Source of the DNA: DASXYG01 sp036502625
GTDB taxonomy: Bacteria; Actinomycetota; Actinomycetes; Streptosporangiales; Streptosporangiaceae
Length of the DNA stretch: 64,000 nt
Direction of reading: 5' to 3'
NCBI GenBank assembly: GCA_036502625.1
Contig: DASXYG010000016.1
Location: forward strand, 62,001-126,000
Shown here: in pieces, positions 1-7,184 of the stretch
How the letters are laid out: every line of letters begins with the position of its first letter
Numbering within the stretch: position 1 is the first letter of the stretch
The notes under the pieces: generated by a model
Told to the model about the DNA's origin: nothing
What the model saw: the letters and a program-made list of their open reading frames with translations, nothing else
The model's database searches: none
Translations under genes and position numbers: made by a program

Positions 1-293
1 CTGCCGACGGCTACGAATCCGCGGACCAGGCGGGCGATGGCCTGGTCGACGGGGATGTTCTGGAGGTCCGCGTCCGTAATGCGGGCCGCTAGTTCCTCGA
101 TGCTGGTCGTGGCCATTGTGTGGAGGAGCGCTTCGCGGCTGGGGAAGTAGCGGTAGAGCGTTGCGCGGCTGACCCCGGCGGCGCTCGCGATCTCGTTCAT
201 GCTGACGGCGTGGCCCCGCTCGGCCATGGTCGCGGCGGCGCTGTCGACGATCGCCGCGGCGGTGCGGTCGCGCAGAGTTTCACCCTTGCTCAT
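1..293 (-). CDS. TetR/AcrR-family repressor, N-terminal part (cut by window edge)
   Basis: Only the first 97 residues are present; the gene runs off the left edge. They hold a TetR-type helix-turn-helix at about residues 30-55, with recognition-helix signature AGVSRATLYRYFPSREALL. The ATG is the complement of 291-293. TetR proteins bind DNA as dimers through this domain and sense a small molecule with the C-terminal part, which is missing here. The gene is divergent from the ABM-domain gene at 391, and a dyad-symmetric element lies in the 97 bp between them. Control of that neighbour plus autoregulation is likely. The ligand is unknown. Confidence 0.88.
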   Translation of the reverse strand, partial: MSKGETLRDRTAAAIVDSAAATMAERGHAVSMNEIASAAGVSRATLYRYFPSREALLHTMATTSIEELAARITDADLQNIPVDQAIARLVRGFVAVG

Positions 294-324
294 GGGCGCA
301 TCGTAGCGACCGGTTGACACGTCG

Positions 325-360
325 GTCTCTTCGTAAGACATTGATGTCTCATAAAGAGAC
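325..360. promoter_or_regulatory. Nested palindromic operator between tetR and the ABM gene
   Basis: Two inverted repeats share one axis between 342 and 343. The inner one is AGACAT-TG-ATGTCT (336-349); the outer arms are GTCTCTT (325-331) and AAGAGAC (354-360). Over the 36 bp, 15 of 18 position pairs are symmetric. A TTGACA hexamer (314-319) just upstream could be the -35 of the rightward gene, so a bound repressor would cover its -10 region. The size fits a TetR site, possibly for two dimers. Assignment to the adjacent TetR protein is inference from position. Confidence 0.6.
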
Positions 361-390
361 GCGCACGTAGCGCAGGCGGGGAGGGTGACG

Positions 391-705
391 GTGTCTGAGG
401 GAAGCAGGTTCAGTGTCCACGGGAGGATGACCGCGCGGCCGGGGCAGCGCGACCTGCTCATCGAGCGGTTCAGGGACATGCTGCGAATCGGCATCCCCGG
501 CCTTGAGTGGTGCAGCGTCAATAAGGTCCTTGACGACCCCGACGCGATCTGGGTGACCGAGGTCTGGACGGACAAGGCGGCGCACGACACCGGGACCCGT
601 TCCGAGAACGTCGTCTCCGCGACCGGTCATGTCATGGCGCTTGTGGACGGAACGCCGGAAGGGTCCTACGGCCAGGTGGCCTACCTGCACCGGCCTTCGC
701 TATGA
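391..705 (+). CDS. Small ABM-domain (antibiotic biosynthesis monooxygenase-like) protein
   Basis: A 104-residue protein with the dimeric ferredoxin-like ABM/quinol monooxygenase fold pattern: RFSVHGRMTARPGQRDLLIE at the start, a central EVWTDKAAHD segment and a C-terminal beta strand. Members act as cofactor-free oxygenases on polyketides or quinols, or as heme-degrading or stress proteins; the substrate cannot be told here. The GTG at 391 is preferred to the in-frame GTG at 385, because GGGGAGG at 378-384 gives 391 a 6-nt spacing and leaves 385 none. The stop overlaps the convergent monooxygenase gene by 6 bp. It is probably controlled by the divergent TetR. Confidence 0.75.
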   Translation: MSEGSRFSVHGRMTARPGQRDLLIERFRDMLRIGIPGLEWCSVNKVLDDPDAIWVTEVWTDKAAHDTGTRSENVVSATGHVMALVDGTPEGSYGQVAYLHRPSL

Positions 706-1821
706 CCGCACGGCGCCGTTCATCATGGCGAGCCAGCTATGGGGGGCGTTGGGGCCGAGCATGAGGTTGTAGATGTCCTCGGCTTCGGTGGGGGTGCGGG
801 CGAACATCGCCTGTTCGTGTTCGGCCAGTGCGGGGTCGATGTCGGCGGGGTGCTTGGCGATGGCCTGGGCGAGGGTGGCGGCGTCGCGCATGGCCGTGTT
901 GGCGCCTTCGCCGTTGGGGGGTGCGAGGTGGGCGGCGTCGCCGATCAGGGTCACGCCGGGGACTCGGGGCCAGCGGTGGGCGGCCGGGAGGGCGTAGAGG
1001 GGGCGCGTGACCGGGGCGGTGTCGCTGTCGGTGATCAGCGCGGTCAGCTCGGGCGCCCAGCCGTCGAACTCGGCGGCGACCCGGGACGACACGGCCGCGC
1101 CGTCGGACAGATCGGTGCCGGCGAACCAGCCCTCTGGCACCTGGAGCTGTACGTACGCGTGCAGGGTGCCGCGTCGTTCCCGGTACGCCAGGAAGCCCTT
1201 GCCCGGCGCGAGCGCGAACAGCGACCCGGCGCCGACCGCCTCCGATGTGGCGCGATGGCGGGTGTCGGCGTCGAACAGGAAGTACTCGACGGACGTGACG
1301 CCCACGTACTGCGGGGTGGCGGCGGACAGCAGCGGACGGATCCGCGACCACGCACCGTCCGCCCCGATCAGCGCGCTCGTACGGACGGTGGAGCCGTCGG
1401 TGAAGCGCAGCTCGTGGCGGCCGTCGCCGAGAGGCCGCGCGCCGCTGACCTTGCGTCCCCATTGGACGATGCCGTCCGGGAGCGCGTCGAGCAGCATCTG
1501 CCGGAGCTCGCCGCGCGCCACCTCGGGACGTACGCCCGTGCCGTCGTCGGGCCGGTCGAGCAGCACGGTCCCCGTCCGGTCCAGAACCCGGTACGACTCG
1601 CGGCCGGGCAGGACGAGGCCGCGGAACTCCTCGATCAGGCCGGCCGCTTCGAGGGCCGGCCGGCCGTTCCAGGGGTGGATGTCGAGCAGCCCGCCCTGGG
1701 TGCGCGCGGCCGGCGAGGCCTCCGCTTCGTAGACCGTGACCGGGATGCCGTTCACGTGCAGGACGCGGGCCAGGACGAGGCCGCCGAGGCCCGCCCCGAC
1801 GACGGTGATCGGTGTGGTCAT
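700..1821 (-). CDS. FAD-dependent monooxygenase, TetX-like
   Basis: A 373-residue class A flavin monooxygenase. The N-terminal Rossmann fingerprint GAGLGG is at residues 9-14, and the second FAD motif LIGDAAHLAPPNGEGANTAM is near residue 290. These enzymes use NAD(P)H and O2 to hydroxylate aromatic or polyketide substrates. The wording of the second FAD motif and the short C-terminus resemble the TetX (tetracycline-inactivating) branch, but resistance activity is not shown by sequence alone. The gene is divergent from a TetR gene at 1908 with two near-identical dyads between, so induction by a substrate is plausible. Confidence 0.85.
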   Translation of the reverse strand: MTTPITVVGAGLGGLVLARVLHVNGIPVTVYEAEASPAARTQGGLLDIHPWNGRPALEAAGLIEEFRGLVLPGRESYRVLDRTGTVLLDRPDDGTGVRPEVARGELRQMLLDALPDGIVQWGRKVSGARPLGDGRHELRFTDGSTVRTSALIGADGAWSRIRPLLSAATPQYVGVTSVEYFLFDADTRHRATSEAVGAGSLFALAPGKGFLAYRERRGTLHAYVQLQVPEGWFAGTDLSDGAAVSSRVAAEFDGWAPELTALITDSDTAPVTRPLYALPAAHRWPRVPGVTLIGDAAHLAPPNGEGANTAMRDAATLAQAIAKHPADIDPALAEHEQAMFARTPTEAEDIYNLMLGPNAPHSWLAMMNGAVRS

Positions 1822-1838
1822 GAGCGTCCCCGTACTCG

Positions 1839-1890
1839 TTGGATTGTCACTCCAATGACGCTAGCACGGGTTTGGAGCGGCGCTCCAAAC
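1839..1890. promoter_or_regulatory. Tandem TetR operators TTGGA-n-TCCAA
   Basis: Two dyads share the arms TTGGA/TCCAA. One is at 1839-1855, with a 7-nt centre. The other is a perfect 21-bp palindrome at 1870-1890 (GTTTGGAGCG-G-CGCTCCAAAC). They fill the space between the divergent monooxygenase start (1821) and the tetR start (1908). The two centres (1847 and 1880) are 33 bp apart, about three helical turns, so two dimers could sit on one face. Repression of both genes is inferred from position. Confidence 0.7.
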
Positions 1891-1907
1891 GTGGCAGGAT
1901 GGGGCTC

Positions 1908-2606
1908 ATGGCGGCCAAGGCTCACCGGGCACCCCGGCGTACGGAGGCGTTGTCGCGGGATGTGATCGTCAAGGCGGCGACCGAGATCCTCGACGCCGAG
2001 GGCGAGGGCGCGCTGACGTTGAAGGCGCTGACCGTGCGGCTGGCCACCGGGTACGGGGCGATCTATCACCACGTCGCGGACCGGAACGATCTGCTCGCGG
2101 CGGCCACCGACCACGTCATCGCCCCCGTCGTGACCGATCTCGCCGCGGACACCGAGCCCCGGCAGGCGCTGCGTGCCGTCGCGCTGGGCCTGTTCGACGC
2201 GATCGACGCCCACCCGTGGGTCGGCGCCCAGCTCACGCGGGAGCCGTGGCGGCCGGCGGTGTTGGACATCTACGAGAGCGTCAGCGGGCGACTGCGGGCC
2301 CTGGGCGTGCCCGAACGAGCGCTGTCCGACTCCGCGGGCGTGCTCGTGAACTACATCCTCGGTGTCGCCGGGCAGAACGCGGCCAACGCGCGGGCGCTCG
2401 CCGGCAGCAAGATGGACCGATCGGCCTTCCTCGCCACCGTGGCCGCGCGGTGGGCGGATCTTGATCCCGCGAAGTACCCGTCCGTGCTCAAGGCCAGGGC
2501 GCACCTGCGGGAACACGACGACCGCGAGCAGTTCCTCGCCGGCGTCGACCTCATCCTCACCGGCATCGAGGCCACGCACCGTACGGGGGACGGCGCTGCC
2601 CGGTGA
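1908..2606 (+). CDS. TetR-family regulator of the adjacent monooxygenase
   Basis: A 232-residue TetR protein. The helix-turn-helix lies around residues 30-55 (LTVRLATGYGAIYHHVADRN), and the C-terminal ligand domain is of the TetR_C class. ATG 1908 follows the purine-rich AGGATGGGG; ATG 1899 or GTG 1839 are possible but would place coding sequence across the operators. It is divergent from the TetX-like monooxygenase, the classic arrangement for a drug- or metabolite-inducible detoxification pair. The ligand is unknown. Confidence 0.85.
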   Translation: MAAKAHRAPRRTEALSRDVIVKAATEILDAEGEGALTLKALTVRLATGYGAIYHHVADRNDLLAAATDHVIAPVVTDLAADTEPRQALRAVALGLFDAIDAHPWVGAQLTREPWRPAVLDIYESVSGRLRALGVPERALSDSAGVLVNYILGVAGQNAANARALAGSKMDRSAFLATVAARWADLDPAKYPSVLKARAHLREHDDREQFLAGVDLILTGIEATHRTGDGAAR

Positions 2607-2692
2607 CGGTGGCCAACTGGGTGACGACGGTGCCCCGGCCGTCGGAGAAGCCGAGCTTTCCGTGGAGGGCGCGGGCCGAGTATCGAGCGCGG

Positions 2693-3418
2693 CTACCCGG
2701 CCAATAGCGCGGCCGTCTCCGCGTCGGCGGGCAGGAACGCCTCCAGGCGCAGCTCGGCCACGGTCACGTCGAGCGCGGTCGCGAAGGTGGTGATCGTGGT
2801 GGTCAGGCGCAGCTCGCCGCGGGTCGAGCGGAGCCGTAGCGGTACGGCGAACCCGACGTGGCCGGGGTCCGGGGCGGGGGCCGGTACGTAGCCGGACAGC
2901 TCGTCGTACAGGTCGTCGCGGGGGAGGCGGTCGAGGATGTGCTGGGCCCACTGCGCCAGGTTGGCGATCCGCGGCGCCAGGCCCTCCGGGTGCAGCGCGA
3001 GGCGTGGCACGTTGACCGGCGGGCGCAGCAGATGCGCCGCGACACCCTCGGTGAGCAGGGTGATCGCGTCGTTGGCGAGCACCAGTTCGTGCCGCGCGTC
3101 CACCACGAGCGCGGGGTACGGCATGTGCCCGGCCAGGATGTGCCGCAGCGCCGTGCGTACGTGCGACAGGCCGGGGCCGTCCAGCGGGGTCTGCGGGTAG
3201 ACGGGGGCGTATCCGGCCGCGAGCAGCAGCTCGTTGCGCTCCCGCAGCGGCAGCTCCATCGACTCGCTGAGCCGTACGACCATGGACCGGCCGGGCCGGG
3301 AGCGGCCGCCTTCCATGAAGCTGAGGTGGCGCTGGGTCGTGCCCGCGCGCGTCGCGAGCTCGAGCTGGCTCAGGCGGTGGCGCCGCCGGCTCGTACGCAG
3401 GGCGCGGGGGAAGTCCAT
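2693..3418 (-). CDS. XRE-family regulator with MmyB-like ligand domain
   Basis: A 241-residue regulator. An XRE helix-turn-helix spans residues about 6-60 (RLSQLELATRAGTTQRHLSF) and is followed by the MmyB-type C-terminal domain found widely in actinomycetes (PALVVDARHELVLANDAITL, then PGHVGFAVPLRLRSTRGELR). That domain is related to PAS folds and is thought to bind a hydrophobic ligand. The gene is divergent from the LLM oxidoreductase at 3494 with 75 bp between, a frequent pairing where the XRE protein controls a redox enzyme. Direct control here is inference. Confidence 0.88.
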   Translation of the reverse strand: MDFPRALRTSRRRHRLSQLELATRAGTTQRHLSFMEGGRSRPGRSMVVRLSESMELPLRERNELLLAAGYAPVYPQTPLDGPGLSHVRTALRHILAGHMPYPALVVDARHELVLANDAITLLTEGVAAHLLRPPVNVPRLALHPEGLAPRIANLAQWAQHILDRLPRDDLYDELSGYVPAPAPDPGHVGFAVPLRLRSTRGELRLTTTITTFATALDVTVAELRLEAFLPADAETAALLAG

Positions 3419-3440
3419 TCGTCCAGTGTGCCCGGTCTGC

Positions 3441-3471
3441 TCATTCCTTCGAGGGAATTGCCGTCATTCCT
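3441..3471. promoter_or_regulatory. Possible XRE operator: ATTCC/GGAAT dyad with repeat
   Basis: The 75-bp gap between the XRE and LLM genes holds ATTCC-n6-GGAAT (3443-3458). The octamer TCATTCCT occurs twice in direct orientation (3441-3448 and 3464-3471). Locally the sequence is less GC-rich than its surroundings, as expected for a promoter. Assignment to the XRE protein rests only on location. Confidence 0.35.
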
Positions 3472-3493
3472 GCGGCCGAGCACGATCCGTCGC

Positions 3494-4453
3494 ATGAACA
3501 CGCGACTCGGGATCCTCATCCCCGCCGACCGGAGCCAGTGGGACGACGCGCGGCGGCTCGTCGACTTCGGTGTGCGCGCCGAGCGGCTCGGCTACGACTC
3601 GGTGTGGGCCAACGACTCGCTGACGGGCCCGCGCATCGAGCCGCTGGCGCTGCTGGCGGCCCTCGCGCCGGCCACCGAGCGCGTCACGCTCGGCACGGCG
3701 GCCCTGCTGCCCGCCTTCCGCCGCCCCGTGATGGCCGCGCAGGAGCTCGCCTCCGTCGACCACCTGTCCGCCGGGCGGCTGGTCGTCACCGTGGGCGCCG
3801 GGTTCCCCGGGCGGTCGGAGTCCGAGTACGCGGTCTCGGACGTGCCGTGGAAGCGCCGCTTCGCACGGCTGGACGACACGGTGGCCCTGTGGCGCGCGCT
3901 GTGGGCGGGCGGGCGCGCCTTCCGCGGCGAGGTGCTGCGCTACGACGACCTGCCCGCGTGCACGCCGTCGTACCAGGCAGGAGGGCCGCCGATCTGGCTG
4001 GCCGGCGGGAGCCCGTCGGCGCTGGAGCGCACCGGCCGGCTCTACGACGGGTGGCTGCCGTACCCGCCCGATCCGGCCGACTACCGTACGGGCCTCGCGG
4101 CGGTGCGCGGCGCCGCGCAGCGCGCGGGGCGCGACCCGGACGCGATCACCCCCGCGCTGTTCGCCACGGTGCTGGTCACCGACGACGTGGACGAGGGCGT
4201 ACGGCGGCTCGATGCGTACTGCCGGGGCACGTACGGCCTGCCGTACGAGGTGGTGCGGACGATCCAGATGATGGTCGCGGGCCCGGCCGGGCACGTGGCC
4301 GCCGCGCTGGACCGCTACGCGGCGGCGGGCGCGGCGCACCTGGTCTGCCGGATCGCGGCGCCGTCCCTCGACGCCCAGCTCGACCAGATGGAGCGCATCG
4401 CCGAGCTCGTCCGTACGCGACCAGGCGGCCCGGATCACGCGCACGGCAGGTGA
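3494..4453 (+). CDS. LLM-class F420-dependent oxidoreductase
   Basis: A 319-residue luciferase-like monooxygenase fold protein. The N-terminal strand is followed by RLGYDSVWANDSL, and the family marker LSAGRLVVTVGAGFPGRSE is at about residues 95-115, with PPIWLAGGSPSALERTGRLY further on. In actinomycetes such proteins usually use F420, and cofC for F420 synthesis lies in this window. No Shine-Dalgarno is obvious before ATG 3494. The substrate is unknown; regulation by the divergent XRE protein is likely. Confidence 0.82.
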   Translation: MNTRLGILIPADRSQWDDARRLVDFGVRAERLGYDSVWANDSLTGPRIEPLALLAALAPATERVTLGTAALLPAFRRPVMAAQELASVDHLSAGRLVVTVGAGFPGRSESEYAVSDVPWKRRFARLDDTVALWRALWAGGRAFRGEVLRYDDLPACTPSYQAGGPPIWLAGGSPSALERTGRLYDGWLPYPPDPADYRTGLAAVRGAAQRAGRDPDAITPALFATVLVTDDVDEGVRRLDAYCRGTYGLPYEVVRTIQMMVAGPAGHVAAALDRYAAAGAAHLVCRIAAPSLDAQLDQMERIAELVRTRPGGPDHAHGR

Positions 4454-4469
4454 TCGTTATCTTGGGCGA

Positions 4470-5417
4470 ATGTCTTCCGTACGTGCGCTGCGGCTCGGGT
4501 CGCGGAGGTCGCCGATGGCCATGGCGCAGGCCGTCCACGTGTCCGAGCGGCTCCGCGCGGCGGCGCCCGGCCTGGACGTCGAGATCGTCGGCATCGAGAC
4601 CTCCGGCGACCGGTGGCGCGGCGCCCTCGCCGACCTGGGCGGCAAGGGCACGTTCCTGAAGGAGATCGAGCGCGCGCTCGTCGACGGGGCGATCGACGCG
4701 GCCGTGCACTGCGTGAAGGACGTACCGGGCGACGTGCCGGCGCCCGAGGGGACGGAGTTCGCGGGCTACCTGGCGCGGGACGACGTGCACGACGTCGTCG
4801 TGTTCCCCGAGGGCTCGGCGCACCGGACGCTGGCCGGGCTGCCCGCCGGGGCGACGATCGGGACGTCCGCCGTACGACGGGCCGCGCAGCTCCTGCGCCA
4901 CCGCCCCGACCTGCGCGTCGAGCCGTTCCGCGGCAACGTGAACTCGCGGCTGGCCCGGCTCGACGCCGAGCGCCCCGTCGACGCGGTGATCCTCGCGCGC
5001 GCCGGGCTCGACCGCATCGGCCGGGCCGACCGCGCCGCCGAGACGCTGCCGCTCGACGTCATGTGCCCGGCCGTCGGCGCGGGCGTGCTCGGCCTGCAAT
5101 GCCGGACCGCCGACACCGGCGTCGCCGACCTCCTGCGCGCCCTCGACGACCCCGCCACCCGTACGCGCGTCGCCGCGGAGCGCGCCATGCTGCGCGGCCT
5201 GCGCGGCCACTGCAACTCGCCGATCGCCGGCCACTGCACGGCCACCGCCGACGGCCCGCTGTCGCTGCTCGGCATGGTGTTCACCCCCGACGGCGGCGAG
5301 CTCGCCCGCGTCCGCGCGTCGGACGAACCCGGCCGCGCGGAGGAGCTCGGCGCGTACGTCGCCGACGCCCTCGCCGGCAAGGGCGCGCACCGGATCATCG
5401 AGGCGATCCCGCACTGA
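4470..5417 (+). CDS. hemC: Hydroxymethylbilane synthase (porphobilinogen deaminase)
   Basis: A 315-residue enzyme that would join four porphobilinogens into hydroxymethylbilane in heme, siroheme and cobalamin synthesis. Visible motifs are LRLGSRRSPMAMAQ, GGKGTFLKEIERAL, the catalytic Asp segment AVHCVKDVPGDVP (usually HSxKDxP), GTSAVRRAAQLLRHRP, RGNVNSRLARLD and the dipyrromethane-cofactor Cys in GHCNSPIAGH (usually GGCxxPI). It stands alone, without hemA, hemD or hemB, whereas actinomycetes usually keep hemC in a hem cluster. It may be a second, divergent copy. It starts 16 bp after the LLM gene. Confidence 0.88.
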   Translation: MSSVRALRLGSRRSPMAMAQAVHVSERLRAAAPGLDVEIVGIETSGDRWRGALADLGGKGTFLKEIERALVDGAIDAAVHCVKDVPGDVPAPEGTEFAGYLARDDVHDVVVFPEGSAHRTLAGLPAGATIGTSAVRRAAQLLRHRPDLRVEPFRGNVNSRLARLDAERPVDAVILARAGLDRIGRADRAAETLPLDVMCPAVGAGVLGLQCRTADTGVADLLRALDDPATRTRVAAERAMLRGLRGHCNSPIAGHCTATADGPLSLLGMVFTPDGGELARVRASDEPGRAEELGAYVADALAGKGAHRIIEAIPH

Positions 5418-5525
5418 CGCGCGTGCCAGGCCGGGCCGTCGGCATGTGAGCGCGGTGACGACCGGTGATAATCCGAGGACCGGCGAGTCAGCACGGTGGA
5501 AGCCGGACCGAGGAGAGGGGCCGAC

Positions 5526-6392
5526 ATGGCCGAGACGAAGACGCACACCCTGGACGTGCCGGGCGCCGTGCTCACCTATGACGTGCGCGGGGGCGACGGC
5601 GGCGACGCGCCCGTCCTGCTGATCATCGGGTCGCCGATGGGCGCCGCCGGGTTCGCCACGCTGGCCGGCCACTTCACCGACCGCACCGTCGTGACGTACG
5701 ACCCGCGCGGCGCCGAGCGCAGCCGGTCCACCGACGGCGCCACCGAGAACAGCCCCGACAAGCACGCCGACGACCTGCACCGGCTGATCACCGAACTGGG
5801 CGTGGGGCCCGTCGAGATCTTCGCCAGCAGCGGCGGCGCCGTCAACGGCCTCGCGCTCGTCGCCCGCCACCCCGAGCAGGTGCGCACGCTCGTGGCGCAC
5901 GAACCGCCCGCCGCGCGCGAACTGCCCGACGCCGTCGCCGCGATCGCCGCGTGCGTCGCCATCCACGACACGTACCTGCGCGACGGCTTCGGCCCCGCCA
6001 TGGCGCGGTTCATCGCCCTGGTCAGCCTCGACGGGCCGATCCCCGACGGCTACGCCGACCAGCCCGGGCCCGACCCCGCCGCCTTCGGGCTGCCCGCCGC
6101 CGACGACGGCACCCGCGACAACCCGCTGCTCGGCATGAACATGCCGTCCTGCGCCGACCACCGGCACGACTTCGCCGCGCTGCGCGCCGCGCCGACCCGC
6201 GTCGTCATCGGCGTGGGCGCGCAGTCCGCGCGGATGATGGCCGGACGCGCCGGCACCGCGGTCGCCGAACGGCTCGGCACCACCCCCGTCACCTTCCCGG
6301 GCGGCCACGACGGGTTCTCCGGCGGCGAATACGGCGGAATGGGGGAGCCCGACGCCTTCGCCGCCACCCTCCGCGAGGTGCTCGGCGGCTGA
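5526..6392 (+). CDS. Alpha/beta hydrolase
   Basis: A 288-residue alpha/beta-hydrolase fold protein. The oxyanion region is LLIIGSPMGAAGF, and YDPRGAERS follows strand 4. The nucleophile elbow FASSGGAVNGLAL has Ala in place of the first Gly of GxSxG, and the C-terminal catalytic His lies in FPGGHDGFSG. ATG 5526 sits 7 nt after AGGAGAGG and is preferred to the in-frame GTG at 5496. Substrate unknown. Many actinomycete relatives are called hydrolases or non-heme haloperoxidases without proof. Confidence 0.83.
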   Translation: MAETKTHTLDVPGAVLTYDVRGGDGGDAPVLLIIGSPMGAAGFATLAGHFTDRTVVTYDPRGAERSRSTDGATENSPDKHADDLHRLITELGVGPVEIFASSGGAVNGLALVARHPEQVRTLVAHEPPAARELPDAVAAIAACVAIHDTYLRDGFGPAMARFIALVSLDGPIPDGYADQPGPDPAAFGLPAADDGTRDNPLLGMNMPSCADHRHDFAALRAAPTRVVIGVGAQSARMMAGRAGTAVAERLGTTPVTFPGGHDGFSGGEYGGMGEPDAFAATLREVLGG

Positions 6393-6438
6393 CGGAACGG
6401 GAGAATTACCTGGTCGGAATGCGCGGGCGGTACGGATT

Positions 6439-6482
6439 CGGCAATTCGGCTTTCCCGTACGCAAACCGTCGCGGAATTGCCG
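6439..6482. terminator. Inverted repeat after the hydrolase gene (possible terminator)
   Basis: Perfect 9-nt arms CGGCAATTC (6439-6447) and GAATTGCCG (6474-6482) around a 26-nt loop lie 46 bp after the hydrolase stop. The stretch is AT-richer than its surroundings. There is no U-run, so termination is only a suggestion. Confidence 0.35.
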
Positions 6483-6502
6483 CCCGGTGAATTCCCGTGC
6501 GC

Positions 6503-6643
6503 TCAGGACAGCGCGAGACCGTGCGCCGCGAGCTCCGCGCGCGGCACACCGGCCAGCCCGCGCAGCGACGTGTGGCCGGCCGCGTGCAGCGCGCGCGTCG
6601 CCGGCGCGCCGATCTTCGGCAGCGAATCCAGGGGCGTCGACAT
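6503..6643 (-). CDS. Small helix-hairpin-helix-like protein, apparently truncated
   Basis: A 46-residue frame reading MSTPLDSLPKIGAPATRALH and then AGHTSLRGLAGVPRAELAAHG. It looks like the first half of a helix-hairpin-helix unit (LPKIGAPATRAL... aGhTSLrgLAGVPRaEL). The usual closing hairpin with a GVGPKAL-type segment is absent; the frame stops four residues after AAHG. No Shine-Dalgarno is visible before the ATG (complement of 6641-6643), and an open frame continues upstream to 6784. It may be a natural short protein, a decayed copy or a frameshifted one. Confidence 0.45.
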   Translation of the reverse strand: MSTPLDSLPKIGAPATRALHAAGHTSLRGLAGVPRAELAAHGLALS

Positions 6644-6843
6644 GCGGGGGGAGTGTAGCCGCGGGCCGCCGTACGGGGCCACGGGCGTGCGCCGCCACCG
6701 CGTACCGGGCCGTTTTGGCGTACCCGGCGGGGCCGCGGTACAGTGGTCGCGCTGGAAGGCCGGGTCCGCCCGGCCCGCCACCACCGAATGACACCGGACG
6801 GACCAGTCGGAACGTTCGGTAGAATTCAGTCGAGAAATTGCAC

Positions 6844-6916
6844 GGCCCCGTCGTCTAGAGGCCTAGGACGCCGCCCTCTCAAGGCGGTAACGGCGGTTCG
6901 AATCCGCTCGGGGCTA
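6844..6916 (+). tRNA. tRNA-Glu (anticodon CTC)
   Basis: A 73-nt cloverleaf. The acceptor arms are GGCCCCG (6844-6850) and CGGGGCT (6909-6915), closing with one G-U pair, and A6916 is the discriminator. The anticodon stem is CCGCC/GGCGG around CTCTCAA with anticodon CTC. The T arm is GGCGG-TTCGAAT-CCGCT. CCA is not encoded. A TAGAAT hexamer at 6820-6825 could be the -10 of its promoter; no good -35 is seen. Confidence 0.95.
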
Positions 6917-6995
6917 CGAAAGCTTTGGGCGCCCTATGTGCACGTTCGTGCACCTGGGGCGCTTTCGTTATTACCCGGGGGGCCGAGCCCCCCGG
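6917..6995 (+). terminator. Two hairpins downstream of tRNA-Glu
   Basis: The first (6917-6967) pairs CGAAAGC with GCTTTCG on the outside and GTGCAC with GTGCAC around loop GTTC (6938-6953) on the inside. The second is a perfect 9-bp stem CCGGGGGGC-CGA-GCCCCCCGG (6975-6995). Such GC hairpins without a clear U-run commonly end actinomycete transcripts. The remaining sequence to 7184 holds no gene that I can support. Confidence 0.6.
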
Positions 6996-7184
6996 ACCCC
7001 CGCGCTCGGTATCTGAGGTTCGTTGACTCCTGACGCGGTTGCAAGCTGGCTCCGCCCACCAGAACTGACCAGAACTGTTCTTTCGGCTGCCCTTCGCTTC
7101 GCTCGGATGGGACCGAACGGGGTTCTGTTTTGGGGTGGGGGGTCGTAGGCTCTGGGGCGGTGGCTCTTGGTGGGAGGGGTTGGC

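Noticed and set aside
4176..6794. An 872-codon minus-strand frame opposite hemC and the hydrolase.
   Set aside because: No domain, extreme composition and antisense to well-supported genes; only the short HhH-like frame near 6503-6643, in a different reading frame, is kept.
6844..6916. tRNA-Glu as an attachment site for an integrated element.
   Set aside because: No integrase, no partial tRNA repeat noticed downstream, and flanking genes look chromosomal.
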